From: JBGAPI01 sp044221335
Lineage (GTDB): Bacteria > Pseudomonadota > Gammaproteobacteria > Xanthomonadales > Ahniellaceae
Direction: 5' to 3'
Length of the DNA stretch: 64,000 bases
Assembly (NCBI GenBank): GCA_044221335.1
Contig: JBGAPI010000018.1
Coordinates: forward strand, 30,368 to 94,367
The notes under the pieces are model-generated. The model did not search any database and had not been told where the DNA came from. It saw nothing but the letters and a program-made list of their open reading frames with translations. The first letter of the stretch is position 1. Each line of letters begins with the position of its first letter. A program made the translations under genes and the position numbers. Positions 29,217-38,307 of the stretch are shown here, piece after piece.

Positions 29217-30460
29217 CGTGCGGCCTCCGTCGACGCGGGTGGCGCGGCGGCGGCAAGCCGCCCGAGCGTCGCGCGCAGGCTCGCCTCGGAGTCGATCAGG
29301 AACTGGCCGGAGCGCACCACGCGCTCGCCGGCCGCGAGGCCGTCGAGGATCTCGCTCCGGCCATCGGCCTCGGCGCCGACGGTCACCGGGCGCGGCTCGT
29401 AGTGGCCGCCGTCGGCGTCGACGATCACGACGCTGCGGCTGCCGGTGACGATCAGCGCCTCGCTCGGCACCAGCACGTGCTCGGCGCCGGCGGTGTCGAG
29501 CTGGACACGGGCGAACATGCCGGCGGCGAGGCGGCCGTCGGGATTGTCGACCTCGACCCGGAGGGTGCGGCTGCGGGTGGCCGGATCGACCGCCGGCAGC
29601 AGCGCGAGCCAGCGTCCGTCGATGCTCTCGCCGGGGTAGGCCGCGGGCGCAAGCGTGATCCGCGATTCCGGGCCGACCCGCGCGACCGCGCCTTCCGGGA
29701 TCGCGACCAGCGCCCACAGCGGCGAGCTGCCGCGGAGCTCCGCGACCGGCATGCCGGTCGCGACGCTCGCGCCCTCGCGCACCATCAGCTCCGTGACCAC
29801 GCCGTCGCGCGGCGCGGTCAGGTCGAAGCGGGTCGGTGCGATGCCGCCGCGGTCGATCGCGGCGATCTCGGCGTCGCTCATCCCGATCAGCTGCAGGCGC
29901 TGGCGCGCGGCGCGGCGGAGCGCATCGAGCCCCGGCGCCGTCGCCTCCTTCAGGCTCAGGAATTCCGCGGCCGCGGAGGTCCAGCCCGGCACGATGAGTC
30001 GCGCCAGCACCTGCCCGCGTCGCACCGGCTGCAGGGGCGCGCGCACCGGCAGCGATTCGACGATCGCATCGGCTCGCGCCGCGACCACGCTGACCGCGCG
30101 CTCGTCCCAGGCCAGGGTGGCGCTGGCGGACAGGCGCGTCGCCAGGATCCCGCGTTCCGCGACGGCCGTGCGGACGCCGAGGTTCTGCACGACCCGCGGA
30201 TCGATCCGCACGCTGCCGGCGACGGCCTCCTCGTCGGCGTATTTCGGAACCAGTTGCATGTCCATGAACGGCGACTTGCCGGGATGCTCGAAGTGCTGCT
30301 GCGGCACCATCGGATCGAACCAGTACAGCACCGGACGCTCGGTCTTCGCGGCCGGAGCGGCGGTCGACCCGTCGCCGTCGTGGCGAATCAGTAGATCGGT
30401 GGCCGCGGCGCCGGCGAGGAAGGAGAGCAGGAGCAGCGCGGGAAGGACGAGGCGGGACAT
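29213..30460 (-). CDS. CusB-type periplasmic adaptor of RND efflux
   Basis: 415 residues. N-terminal signal/anchor ([20 protein letters not shown]), then the heavy-metal-binding segment [20 protein letters not shown] followed by MDMQLVPKY, whose Met residues match the copper-binding site in E. coli CusB. The alpha-hairpin, barrel-sandwich ([18 protein letters not shown]) and beta-barrel domains follow. Links the CusA-like pump with the outer-membrane channel. It overlaps cusA by four bases. Confidence 0.92.
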   Translation of the reverse strand: MSRLVLPALLLLSFLAGAAATDLLIRHDGDGSTAAPAAKTERPVLYWFDPMVPQQHFEHPGKSPFMDMQLVPKYADEEAVAGSVRIDPRVVQNLGVRTAVAERGILATRLSASATLAWDERAVSVVAARADAIVESLPVRAPLQPVRRGQVLARLIVPGWTSAAAEFLSLKEATAPGLDALRRAARQRLQLIGMSDAEIAAIDRGGIAPTRFDLTAPRDGVVTELMVREGASVATGMPVAELRGSSPLWALVAIPEGAVARVGPESRITLAPAAYPGESIDGRWLALLPAVDPATRSRTLRVEVDNPDGRLAAGMFARVQLDTAGAEHVLVPSEALIVTGSRSVVIVDADGGHYEPRPVTVGAEADGRSEILDGLAAGERVVRSGQFLIDSEASLRATLGRLAAAAPPASTEAAR

Positions 30461-30463
30461 GGC

Positions 30464-31747
30464 TCAGTGCTCCTCGGAATAGGCATAGGCGAGCTCGGCC
30501 CAGGCGCGGCCCAGCCGGGTGCGGACCTCGCTCGCGGCGATCCGCTGCTCGACCGCGTCGTCGAGCGCCGCGACCGCGGCCGCGAGCGGACCGCGTCCGC
30601 CGCGCAGCGCAGCCAGTGCGGCGTCGATGCGCGCGTCGGCCAGGGGCAGCAGCTCGTCGCGGTAGCGGCGATCGCGGTCGAGCGCGGAGCGCCACGCTGC
30701 GACCGTCTTCCGCAACTGCGTCGCGTGCATCCGCTCGGCCTCGGCGCGGTTCGCCACCGCCTGCTGGAGTCCGGCCTCGCGCGCGGCGATCTTCGGGTCC
30801 TGGCGGCTGGCGGCGAACAGCGGCAACGGCACGCGGAGCGCGACCGAGACCATGTTCGAGTAGCGCGGCCCACGGTCCTGGTAGGCGAGTTCGACCGACC
30901 AGTCCGGCCGCTTCTCCGCCCGAGCCAGTGCGACCTCGTCGGCGGCTACCCGTTCTGCGGCCGCGTAGGCCGCCAGTTCACGGTGGCGCACGAGGCCGGC
31001 GAGCAGGCGCTCGGGTTCGATCGGCAGCACCGCGAAATCCGGCGGCGCCGCCAGCGCATGACCGGCGAGGCCGGGCAGCCAGCCGTCGAACTCGGCACGC
31101 GCCTCGTCGAGTTCGCGTTGCGCGTCGGCGACCCGATCGGCGAGCCGGACCACGGCCGCCGTCGTCGCGATCGCATCGGCAGCGCCGGCGCGGCCGTCGA
31201 CCACGGCCGCCGCGCTCAGTGCCTGCAGCGCCGCGCTGCGCTGGTCGAACGCTTCGAGCAGCGCGAGGCGCTGCTCCGCGCCGTAGCGCTCGATCCAGGC
31301 CTTGGCGACGCTTTCGGCGACGCCGAGGCGCGCCACGCCGAGCAGGACGCCCTCGCGCTCGGCGATCGCCCGGGCGCGATCCGTCCGGAGCTCGAGCTTC
31401 TCGCGCCGCGGCAGCGCCTGCATCAGGCCGACGCGGCGCATCGTCATGAAGTCGGGATTCGGCTGGAAGGCGTCGGGACCGTCGATCGGCAGGTTGTCGA
31501 GGGCGAGCACCAGTTCCGGATCGGGTCGCTGCCCGGCGGGCAGCACTTCGGCCTCCGCCGCCCGCAGGGCGGCGCGCTGCGCGGCGATCGCCGGCGCGCG
31601 CTCGCCGGCGAGGCGGACCGCTTCGGCCAGGCTCAGCGGCGGGCCTTCGGCGTGGACGGCGGACGGCGCCGGAAGCGCGGCGGCGAGCGCCGCGGCAAGC
31701 GCGAAGCCGGCGCGCGGGCGCGCACGGCGGCAGACAGGGACGAGCAT
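30464..31747 (-). CDS. TolC/CusC-type outer-membrane efflux protein
   Basis: 427 residues. A signal peptide ([18 protein letters not shown], cleavage near residue 33) precedes two outer-membrane-efflux repeats: [20 protein letters not shown] at the start and [20 protein letters not shown] in the second. Coiled-coil helices rich in Ala, Arg and Glu fill the remainder. No lipobox is seen, unlike E. coli CusC. First of the three pump genes, three bases before the adaptor. Confidence 0.88.
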   Translation of the reverse strand: MLVPVCRRARPRAGFALAAALAAALPAPSAVHAEGPPLSLAEAVRLAGERAPAIAAQRAALRAAEAEVLPAGQRPDPELVLALDNLPIDGPDAFQPNPDFMTMRRVGLMQALPRREKLELRTDRARAIAEREGVLLGVARLGVAESVAKAWIERYGAEQRLALLEAFDQRSAALQALSAAAVVDGRAGAADAIATTAAVVRLADRVADAQRELDEARAEFDGWLPGLAGHALAAPPDFAVLPIEPERLLAGLVRHRELAAYAAAERVAADEVALARAEKRPDWSVELAYQDRGPRYSNMVSVALRVPLPLFAASRQDPKIAAREAGLQQAVANRAEAERMHATQLRKTVAAWRSALDRDRRYRDELLPLADARIDAALAALRGGRGPLAAAVAALDDAVEQRIAASEVRTRLGRAWAELAYAYSEEH

Positions 31748-31820
31748 GATCGGACTCCGGACGGACGAACGAACGGCGACACCGCGCTGCGGCGCGGCGA
31801 TCAGGTCGAACGTGCGGGGC

Positions 31821-32204
31821 CTAGAGCTGGAAGGAGCAGTCGCGCACCGTCAGTGGCGGTGCGGTGGCGCGGCGATCGAGCGGCGTCCGGTCGGTATCCG
31901 GCGCCGTGGTTTCGAGGATCGCGACGCTGGCGAACGCCGGCAGGACCGCCGGCAGCGCCGGCGGCACGTCGGTGACCGGCGGCGACGGTGACGCCACCTG
32001 CTGCGGGCTGCAGTGCTGCTGGCAGCGCGCGGCGTCGCTCCGCGCCATCCGTTCGCAGCCGGCGCTGTCGTCCGCCGCCGCCCGCATGACCGCTGCATCG
32101 GCCGCGACCCCGAGCGGGCACACGTAGGCCGCCATCGCCGCGTGCTGGAACAGCAGTCCCAGCAGGGCGAACCAGACGATCCAGCGGCGGCGAGCGCGGG
32201 TCAT
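31821..32204 (-). CDS. Small exported Cys-containing protein upstream of the efflux operon
   Basis: 127 residues. Basic N-terminus (MTRARRRW), one hydrophobic stretch (IVWFALLGLLFQHAAMAA, a plausible signal peptide), then a short mature part with five Cys and several His and Met (YVCPLG, GCERM, CQQHC, DCSFQL). CxxxC-like spacing suggests metal or heme binding, or disulfides. It is not CopL, which has more His/Met. Similar short proteins, as far as I recall, occur ahead of efflux operons in Xanthomonadaceae. Located 73 bp upstream of the channel gene on the same strand, so a periplasmic metal-sensing or scavenging role is a guess. Confidence 0.7.
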   Translation of the reverse strand: MTRARRRWIVWFALLGLLFQHAAMAAYVCPLGVAADAAVMRAAADDSAGCERMARSDAARCQQHCSPQQVASPSPPVTDVPPALPAVLPAFASVAILETTAPDTDRTPLDRRATAPPLTVRDCSFQL

Positions 32205-32248
32205 GGGAGCATCTTGTCAGATCGGATGGGGCACGGGGAGTCCCGCGA

Positions 32249-32262
32249 TTGATCCCGGTCAA
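32249..32262. promoter_or_regulatory. Candidate FNR/ANR-family box
   Basis: TTGATCCCGGTCAA is a perfect match to the TTGAY-N4-RTCAA dyad of Crp/Fnr-family regulators. It is centred about 51 bp upstream of the 127-residue exported protein (minus) and about 114 bp upstream of DUF72 (plus). A second perfect match is at 59610. Confidence 0.45.
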
Positions 32263-32357
32263 GAGGAAGTGCGGTCGGGCGACACGCGCGGGGAGCAGGG
32301 AGCGAGCGTCGCGCTCCACGCGCCCCGTCATCGATCGAAGCGGAAGCGGGCCCGCCG

Positions 32358-32363
32358 TACACT
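32358..32363 (+). promoter_or_regulatory. Candidate -10 hexamer giving a leaderless DUF72 mRNA
   Basis: TACACT, then six bases (CGGCCG), then ATG. Spacing and hexamer are identical to the rapZ start. No ribosome site precedes the ATG. Confidence 0.4.
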
Positions 32364-32369
32364 CGGCCG

Positions 32370-33314
32370 ATGACCGGATCGCCTGCTCGGCCCCGCTTCC
32401 GCTTCGGCACCGCCAGCTGGACCGACCCCAGCCTCATCCAGTGCGGCCGCTTCTACCCGCCCGGCTGCTCCTCGCCGGAAGCGAGGCTGCGCTACTACGC
32501 CAGCCGCTTCGACCTGGTCGAGGTCGACAGCAGCTACTACGCCCTGCCCTCGCAGAAGAATTCCGAGGCCTGGGTGGCGCGCACGCCCGAAGACTTCGCG
32601 TTCAACGTGAAGGCGTTTCGCCTCTTCACCGGCCACCAGACACCGCAGAACGCGCTGCCGAAGGACATCCAGGCGGAACTGGCGCCGCACTTCGCCGCCC
32701 GCCGCAACCTCTACTACAAGGACACCCCGGTCGAACTGCGCGACCAGCTCTGGGCACGGTTCGAGACGGCAATCCGCCCGCTCGCCGAGGCCGGTCGCCT
32801 GCGCGCGGTGCTGTTCCAGATGGCGCCCTGGGTCACCTGGTCGGTGCGCGCGCTCGACCACCTGCTCGAGTGCCGGGCGCGAATGGACGGCTACCAGCTC
32901 GCGGTCGAGTTCCGCCATCGCTCCTGGTTCGATGCAAGCCACCGCGACACGACGCTCGCCTTCCTGCGCGACCACGGCCTCGCCCACGTCATCGTCGACG
33001 AGCCGCAGGGCTTCACCAACTCGGTACCGGCGCTGTGGGAGGTCACCTCGCCGAAGTTCGCGCTGCTGCGCCTGCACGGCCGCAATACGGCGACCTGGAA
33101 CATCAAGGGCGAAGCGGCATCCGAGCGCTTCAACTGGGACTACTCCGACGCCGAGCTCGCCGAACTCGCGACGAAGCTCCGCGGCCTGTCCGGCCAGGCG
33201 CTCGAGATCCACGGCATCAACAACAACAACTACGAGGACCAGGGGCAGCGCAACGCCACGACCTTGCGGGAGCTGGTCGTCGCCAGCGCCGAGGCGGGAG
33301 GCGACGCGCCGTAG
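32370..33314 (+). CDS. DUF72 (YecE-like) family protein
   Basis: 314 residues. TIM-barrel family of unknown function, named YecE in E. coli. The family begins FGTASWTDPSLI with YYASRFDLVEVDSSYYALPS shortly after; further blocks are FNVKAFRLFTGH, VEFRHRSWF and the C-terminal EIHGINNNNYEDQG. Several buried Glu, Asp and His residues line the barrel, so an enzyme is likely. It stands alone between the metal-efflux genes and rsmI. Confidence 0.92.
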   Translation: MTGSPARPRFRFGTASWTDPSLIQCGRFYPPGCSSPEARLRYYASRFDLVEVDSSYYALPSQKNSEAWVARTPEDFAFNVKAFRLFTGHQTPQNALPKDIQAELAPHFAARRNLYYKDTPVELRDQLWARFETAIRPLAEAGRLRAVLFQMAPWVTWSVRALDHLLECRARMDGYQLAVEFRHRSWFDASHRDTTLAFLRDHGLAHVIVDEPQGFTNSVPALWEVTSPKFALLRLHGRNTATWNIKGEAASERFNWDYSDAELAELATKLRGLSGQALEIHGINNNNYEDQGQRNATTLRELVVASAEAGGDAP

Positions 33315-33440
33315 GTGCGCCTTGGCGCGGATGAAGCGCCCTGTCCTGTGCCGCGCGGGCGGGCCGTACAGCGAAGGTCGGGGAAACGGTGAGTCCGACG
33401 CGGGCTGGCCCGGAGGACGAAACTCCGTCGGCGGCGTCGG

Positions 33441-34271
33441 TCAGCCGGCCCCGCCGTACAGCTCGTTGCGTGCCGCCCCGCTGATCTCGGCGGCCAGCTT
33501 CGCAGCCTTCCCCGCCGGCAGATGCGCCGACAGCAGCTTGTAGATCCGCTGGCCCTCGCGCAGTCGGGCCGCACTGGCCGCGTCGTCGGGAGCGCCGGCG
33601 ACGACGAGCACCATCTCGCCGAGCTGCTGCTCGGCATCGGCGGCGACCCGCGCCGCCAGCTCTGCCAGCGACGAGGACAGCACCGTCTCGTGCAGCTTGG
33701 TGAGCTCGCGCGCCAGCACCGCCGGACGCTCCGCGCCGAATTCGGCGGCGAGGTCGGCCAGGGTCTCGACGATGCGATGGCGCGCCTCATAGAAGATCAG
33801 CGTCCGGCCCTCGGCGGCGAGGCCGCGCAGGTGCTCGCGCCGCGGGCCGGACTTCGCCGGGAGAAACCCCTCGAACACGAAGCGATCGGAGGGCAGGCCG
33901 GCGATCGACAGCGCGGCGATCGCGGCGCACGCGCCGGGGATCGCGGTCACCCGGACTCCGGCCGCACGCGCCTCGCGCACCAGCCGGAAACCCGGGTCGG
34001 ACACCAGCGGCGTCCCGGCGTCGGAGATCAGCGCGAGCTTTTCTCCGGCGACCATCCGCGCCACCAGCCGCGCTGCGGCATCGCGCTCGTTGTGGTCGTG
34101 ATAGGGCAGCAGCGGCCGCTGGATGCCGTAGTGGCCGAGCAGGCGCTGGCTGTGGCGGGTGTCCTCGCAGAGGATCGCGTCCGCCGCCGCCAGCACCTGC
34201 CGCGCGCGTGCCGACCAGTCGTCGAGATGACCGATCGGGGTCGCCACCACGAACAATTGACCCGCGTTCAT
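33441..34271 (-). CDS. rsmI: 16S rRNA 2'-O-ribose C1402 methyltransferase
   Basis: 276 residues from the ATG at 34271. Uses SAM to methylate the ribose of C1402 in the decoding centre. Tetrapyrrole-methylase fold: LFVVATPIGHLDDWSARA, DAILCEDTRHSQRLL, LISDAGTPLVSDPG and IPGACAAIAALSIAGLP. Divergent from lpoA as in E. coli, where rsmI (yraL), lpoA and yraN are neighbours. The 126 bp between it and DUF72 hold nothing recognisable. Confidence 0.95.
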   Translation of the reverse strand: MNAGQLFVVATPIGHLDDWSARARQVLAAADAILCEDTRHSQRLLGHYGIQRPLLPYHDHNERDAAARLVARMVAGEKLALISDAGTPLVSDPGFRLVREARAAGVRVTAIPGACAAIAALSIAGLPSDRFVFEGFLPAKSGPRREHLRGLAAEGRTLIFYEARHRIVETLADLAAEFGAERPAVLARELTKLHETVLSSSLAELAARVAADAEQQLGEMVLVVAGAPDDAASAARLREGQRIYKLLSAHLPAGKAAKLAAEISGAARNELYGGAG

Positions 34272-34309
34272 GCCCGATTTCCGCCGGCCGGTGCCGTCGT
34301 CGCTGCCGC

Positions 34310-34315
34310 TATCAT
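34310..34315 (+). promoter_or_regulatory. Candidate -10 hexamer of lpoA
   Basis: TATCAT 33 bp before the lpoA ATG in the rsmI-lpoA divergent gap. No clear -35 box. Confidence 0.25.
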
Positions 34316-34348
34316 CGCGATTCGTCTCCTGCATTCGCCTGGTCGATC

Positions 34349-36103
34349 ATGTTGCAAGTTCTTCGTCGTGCCGCGCTCGTCGCCGTTCTCGCCAGCCTGG
34401 CCGGCTGCGCCACCGCGCCCACCCAGGCACCGCCGGACCGTTCCGTCGTCGACGCCGCGATCACCCGCGGCGATTATGCCGGCGCCGCCACCGAGCTCGA
34501 ACGCCTCGCCGACACCGATCGCGGGCATCGCGACGAGCTGGCTATCGAATCGGCCGAGCTGCGCCTGCTCCTGAACGACGTCGCCAGCGCCAACCGCCTG
34601 GCCGGCAAGATGAAGCGCAAGCGCCTGTCCGATGCCTGGGCCGTGCGCCTCGACCTGGTGCAGGCCGAGCTGGCGCACAGCCACGGCGACGACGAGCGCG
34701 CGCTGGGGCAGTCGGCGGTGATCCCGAACGGCCTGCTGCTGGCCTGGCACGAGTCGCTGCTGTCGATGCGCGCGGCCATCCTGGCGCATCAGGGCCGGGT
34801 CGTCGATGCGGCCCGCGAGCAGCTCGCCCGCGTCGCCCTGTTCGACCGCAGCCAGCGCGGCGAGCGCGAGAACGACCTCGTCAACCTGCTGGCCCAGCTG
34901 GAGCCGAAGGATCTCAACGACGCCCTCGCCCAGCTGCCGCCGGACGACACGCTCCGCCCCTGGATCGAGCGCGCGCTGCGCAAGCGCGGCGCGGCCGCGG
35001 TGCGCGACACCACCGCCGGCACCCGCGAGGCCGGCACCTGGCTGCCGACCGCCGGCGGCGGTCGGGTGCGCGAGGGCTATTCGACGGCGTCGCGGGTCGC
35101 GCTGATCCTGCCTCTGTCCGGCGAACTCGGCGCTGCCGGCAAGGCAGTGCGCGACGGCTACTTCGCCGCCTACTTCGCCGACGACGCGGGCCGCCCGGCC
35201 GTACGGGTGTTCGATTCCGCCTCGACCGGCGACGGTGCCCGCGCCGCCTACAAGCTCGCCTTGCAGTCCGGTGCCGAGCGCATCGTCGGACCGCTCGGCC
35301 GGGCCGAAGTGCAGGCGCTGCTGGAGGGCAACGGTCCGGGCGTTCCGATGTTCCTGCTGAACCAGCCGGATCAGGGCCTGGCGCTCGACAACGGCAGCGC
35401 CGCCTTCGCGCTGTCCCCGGACGAGGAAGCGGCACAGGCCGCCGACCGCGCCCGCGATCGCGGCTGGAAGCGCGCCGGCATCATCGTCGCCGGCGAGGAA
35501 TGGGGCGAGCGCGCGGCGCTGTCGTTCCGCGCGCAGTTCGAGCACGGCGGCGGAACCGTCGTCGGCGACGCGCGGATCAACGCCGCCGGCGTCGACTTCG
35601 GCGCGGCGATCAAGCAGGCGACCGGCGATGGCATCGACGTGCTGTTCATCGCCGCACGGCCGCAGCAGGCACGAATGCTGGTCCCGCAGTTCCGCACCCG
35701 CGGCTACACCGCGGTGCCGATCCTGTCGACCTCGCACATCTACGGCGGCGGCAACAACCGCGCCGCCGACCGCGACCTCAACGGCGTCGAGTTCTGCGAC
35801 TCGCCGTGGCTGTTCGGTCTCGCCGCCGGCATGCCGCAACGCGCGGACCTGACCCGTGCGCTGCCGCTCGCCGGCAGCAGCGGCCGCCTGTTCGCATTCG
35901 GCATGGACGCCTACCGGCTGTCGCCGTATGCCGCCTGGCTGCAGCGCCATGCCGAGGCCTTCGTCAGCGGCGCCTCCGGCCAGCTGGCGGTCGACGCCTT
36001 TGGCCGGGTCAAGCGCAATCCTTCCTGGCTGGTGTTCGACGAGGGCGCGCCGAAGGCCTCCGACGGCGGACTGGCTCCGGACGGGCTGCCGCCGAAGCCT
36101 TAG
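34349..36103 (+). CDS. lpoA: Penicillin-binding protein activator LpoA (LppC family) lipoprotein
   Basis: 584 residues from the ATG at 34349. The lipobox LAGC puts the lipidated Cys at residue 20, so the protein is anchored in the outer membrane facing the periplasm, where LpoA stimulates PBP1A. An N-terminal helical TPR-like region (residues 30-225) is followed by a Leu/Ile/Val-binding-protein-like domain starting RVALILPLSGELGAAGKAVR. Continuing in frame upstream gives no better start. Followed by yraN 11 bp downstream. Confidence 0.9.
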   Translation: MLQVLRRAALVAVLASLAGCATAPTQAPPDRSVVDAAITRGDYAGAATELERLADTDRGHRDELAIESAELRLLLNDVASANRLAGKMKRKRLSDAWAVRLDLVQAELAHSHGDDERALGQSAVIPNGLLLAWHESLLSMRAAILAHQGRVVDAAREQLARVALFDRSQRGERENDLVNLLAQLEPKDLNDALAQLPPDDTLRPWIERALRKRGAAAVRDTTAGTREAGTWLPTAGGGRVREGYSTASRVALILPLSGELGAAGKAVRDGYFAAYFADDAGRPAVRVFDSASTGDGARAAYKLALQSGAERIVGPLGRAEVQALLEGNGPGVPMFLLNQPDQGLALDNGSAAFALSPDEEAAQAADRARDRGWKRAGIIVAGEEWGERAALSFRAQFEHGGGTVVGDARINAAGVDFGAAIKQATGDGIDVLFIAARPQQARMLVPQFRTRGYTAVPILSTSHIYGGGNNRAADRDLNGVEFCDSPWLFGLAAGMPQRADLTRALPLAGSSGRLFAFGMDAYRLSPYAAWLQRHAEAFVSGASGQLAVDAFGRVKRNPSWLVFDEGAPKASDGGLAPDGLPPKP

Positions 36104-36114
36104 TCGCTCCCGCG

Positions 36115-36465
36115 ATGTCCGGACCGGGTGTCGGCGCCGAGCAGGAGAAGGCCGCGGCCGCGCACCTCGTCGCCGCCGGCCTCCGGATCCTCGCCCGCAA
36201 CGTCCGCTATGCGGTCGGCGAGCTCGACATCGTCGCGCTCGACGGCAAGCTGCTGGCCTTCGTGGAGGTCCGCTTCCGCCGTCATGCCGACTACGGCGGC
36301 GCGCTGGTCAGCGTCGACGGACGCAAGCAGCGCCGCCTGATCGCCGCGGCCAGCCTCTACCTTGCCGGCCACCCCGAACACGGCGGCCGCGCCTGCCGCT
36401 TCGACGTGGTGGCGATCGATGCCGACCGGCGGATCGAATGGCTGCGCGGGGCGTTCGAATCGTAG
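36115..36465 (+). CDS. YraN/UPF0102 endonuclease-like protein
   Basis: 116 residues. The restriction-endonuclease-like fold signature is present: GELDIVALDGKLLAFVEVRF, with the Glu, Asp and ExK-like residues (here EVR in place of the usual EVK), and SVDGRKQRRLIAAASLYL. Family function is not settled. Directly after lpoA, the conserved order. In E. coli diaA and dolP follow; here they are absent and a palindromic repeat comes next. Confidence 0.9.
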   Translation: MSGPGVGAEQEKAAAAHLVAAGLRILARNVRYAVGELDIVALDGKLLAFVEVRFRRHADYGGALVSVDGRKQRRLIAAASLYLAGHPEHGGRACRFDVVAIDADRRIEWLRGAFES

Positions 36466-36495
36466 GACGGGCCCGGCGCACCCTGGAAAGACCCG

Positions 36496-36591
36496 TCATT
36501 GCGAGCGCAGCGAAGCAATCCAGCGCCTTTGCTTCTCGACGCGCCAGATCAACAGCAAAGGCGCTGGATTGCTTCGCTGCGCTCGCAATGA
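36496..36591. repeat. 38-bp perfect inverted repeat element, copy 1
   Basis: Arms 36496-36533 and 36554-36591 are exact reverse complements around a 20-base loop. The arm starts TCATTGCGAGCGCAGCGAAG and continues with CAATCCAG. Less perfect copies occur at 40061-40175 and 43320-43434. Elements built on this motif are seen in many unrelated bacterial genomes, to my knowledge with no assigned function. Confidence 0.85.
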
Positions 36592-36646
36592 TGGGATTGT
36601 GGTTTCGTCGCGAGGCCAACGGCGCCGGCGATCACGGCGCCGACGA

Positions 36647-36895
36647 TCATGGCCGAATGACCAGCCCATGCTTCTCGTTGACGTCCCCCGTCGACTCGAT
36701 CACCGCGTATTTGCGGGTGTCGCGGTCGTAGATCACCGGTACCGAGGGCTTGCCGGGAATGCGGCGGACGAACTTCAGCTCCCACCCGTAGCGCTCGTAT
36801 TCGCGCAGGGTGATGACCTGGTCTTCGTTGAGCTCGCGCTCCAGCACGCGCGTGGGCGGCGCGAAGTGGGTGAGGCGCCTCTCGTTGTCGACCAC
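36647..36895 (-). CDS. Small conserved hypothetical protein
   Basis: 82 residues from a GTG at 36895 with GAGGGGG five bases upstream. It contains ITLREYERYGWELKFVRR and a strand-rich VPVIYDRDTRKYAVIE segment. The same layout occurs, as far as I recall, in small uncharacterised gammaproteobacterial proteins. No signal peptide, Cys or membrane segment. No function can be assigned. Confidence 0.7.
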   Translation of the reverse strand: MVDNERRLTHFAPPTRVLERELNEDQVITLREYERYGWELKFVRRIPGKPSVPVIYDRDTRKYAVIESTGDVNEKHGLVIRP

Positions 36896-36980
36896 GGCGA
36901 CCCCCTCGTCGGCGCGGCTACGGGATGACCGAGAGTAGGCGAAGCGGGCGCCCCTGGGTAGTGCGTCGTGCCGACCGAAC

Positions 36981-37307
36981 CTACAGCAGCTTCGGATCGA
37001 CGATCTTGTGCCGGCCGGTCGGCCCTTCGCCGGACGGGTCCTGCCACTCGACGATCAGCTTGCGGTGCAGCCAGTTCAGCAGGTCGGCGCTGGGCTGGTT
37101 GAGCGCGATCAGTTCGCAGTCGCCATTCGCGCCGAGTGCGATCCGGATCCGGCACTCGCGGCCCTCGTGCAGCGCCTCCATGACCCGGCCTTCGCTGCCG
37201 AAGTGGAAGCCGTAGTCGCGCTGCAGCCGCAGCAGCATGCGCCGGGCGGCATTGCCTTCATCGCGCGAAAACCGCAGCGACACCAGATGCTTGTCGTTGA
37301 AATCCAC
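36981..37307 (-). CDS. Hypothetical cytosolic protein
   Basis: 108 residues from a GTG at 37307, preceded by GGGGGCAAGG. Continuing upstream gives 73 Pro/Gly-rich codons with no gene character. Contains LVSLRFSRDEGNAARRMLLR and LNQPSADLLNWLHRKLIVEW. Charged, no export signal or membrane segment. Not recognised. It precedes the 82-residue gene on the same strand with about 85 bp between. Confidence 0.55.
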   Translation of the reverse strand: MDFNDKHLVSLRFSRDEGNAARRMLLRLQRDYGFHFGSEGRVMEALHEGRECRIRIALGANGDCELIALNQPSADLLNWLHRKLIVEWQDPSGEGPTGRHKIVDPKLL

Positions 37308-37659
37308 CCTTGCCCCCTGGCATGGCGTGACGAGCTGCCGTGGAACATAGCAAAGGAGCGAGGGCCCGGGGTATAGGGCCCAGGGCCCGCACAACTTGTC
37401 GCAATTGGACGTCGGTGGGGGCCGTTGCTCTCCTGGAGGAGCCAGGGGCCCAGGGCATGCGGCCGAGGGCCAGGAACATCCGATGCGATCGGGGCGGGCG
37501 GGCCCCGGCGTGCCGCTCTTCGACAATGACGCCGCGCTGCGCGATCGGCACAGGTACCGCTCTCCGGGTCGCTTGGACTCCCGACATCGAACACCGGCGC
37601 GGCCCCATCCGGGCCCCGGGCCCTAACCCCGGCTCTGGCGCACGCGGCGACCGGCCGCC
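37308..37659. other. Intergenic stretch rich in GGGCCC
   Basis: No gene is supported on either strand. GGGCCC and close variants recur many times (37362-37390, 37445-37455, 37500-37510, 37600-37622). Short open frames here have no ribosome site or family resemblance. Confidence 0.5.
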
Positions 37660-38307
37660 TCAGTCCGGATTGGGAAACATCCCCCGCTTCACCGCCAGCA
37701 GGGCCGCCTGGGTGCGGTCCTCGACACCGAGCTTGTCGAAGATCGCGCTGACATAGCCCTTGACCGTGCCCTCGCTGATCCCGAGGTACTCGCCGATGCG
37801 CTTGTTGCCGCAGCCCTTCACGATCAGCTGCAGCACCTCGAGCTCGCGCGGCGTGAGGCCGGACTCGGGTTGCCGCGGCCGCCGCAGCAGGTTCATCAGC
37901 TGGCGCTGCGCCACCGGCGCCAGGTAAGGCTGGCCGGCCGCGACGCTGCGGATGCCGGCGATCAGCTCCTCCTGCAGAGCGTCCTTCAGCAGGAAGCCGC
38001 TGGCGCCGGCCTCGAGGGTGTCGCGCACCATCTCGTCGTCGCCGAAGCTGGTGAACACCATCACCCGGATCGCCGGGTAGCGCTGGCGCATGCCCTTGAT
38101 CGTCTGCACCGCGCCGATGCCGGGCATGTTGAGGTCGACGAGCGCGATGTCGGGCGCGAGGTCGGCGGGCAGGCGCAGCGCCTCGTCGCCGGAGCCGCAC
38201 TCGGCCACCACCGTGATGTCGCCCTCCTCTTCCAGGACCGCGTGGATGCCCTCGCGGACGATCACGTGGTCATCGATCAGCACGACGCGCAGTCGGTGGG
38301 TGGTCAT
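37660..38307 (-). CDS. NarL/FixJ-type response regulator
   Basis: 215 residues from the ATG at 38307; an in-frame ATG at 38355 (MNLAYSND) is an alternative, and neither has a strong ribosome site. The receiver domain has VVLIDDH at the start, the phospho-acceptor Asp58 in ALVDLNMPG and Lys in GFLLKDA. The LuxR-type helix-turn-helix is at the C-terminus (LTPRELEVLQLIVKGCGNKR and ISEGTVKGYVSAIFDKLG). Partner of the histidine kinase upstream on the same strand. Regulon unknown. Confidence 0.92.
   Translation of the reverse strand: MTTHRLRVVLIDDHVIVREGIHAVLEEEGDITVVAECGSGDEALRLPADLAPDIALVDLNMPGIGAVQTIKGMRQRYPAIRVMVFTSFGDDEMVRDTLEAGASGFLLKDALQEELIAGIRSVAAGQPYLAPVAQRQLMNLLRRPRQPESGLTPRELEVLQLIVKGCGNKRIGEYLGISEGTVKGYVSAIFDKLGVEDRTQAALLAVKRGMFPNPD

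Noticed and set aside
25863..29402. 1179-codon open frame antisense to cusA and cusB
   Set aside because: Low-complexity His/Arg/Gln composition, no ribosome site and no family; high-GC antisense shadow of the efflux genes.
26103..30695. Single 1530-codon minus-strand frame covering cusA plus upstream sequence
   Set aside because: The first 493 codons are antisense-like Arg/Pro-rich noise out of frame with cusB; the real cusA start is the ATG at 29216.
31821..32204. CopL-type copper regulatory leader
   Set aside because: It lacks the His/Met-rich body of CopL; only position and Cys content agree.
37308..37659. Short open frames in the GGGCCC-rich gap
   Set aside because: No ribosome site, biased Pro/Gly/Arg composition and no recognisable similarity on either strand.
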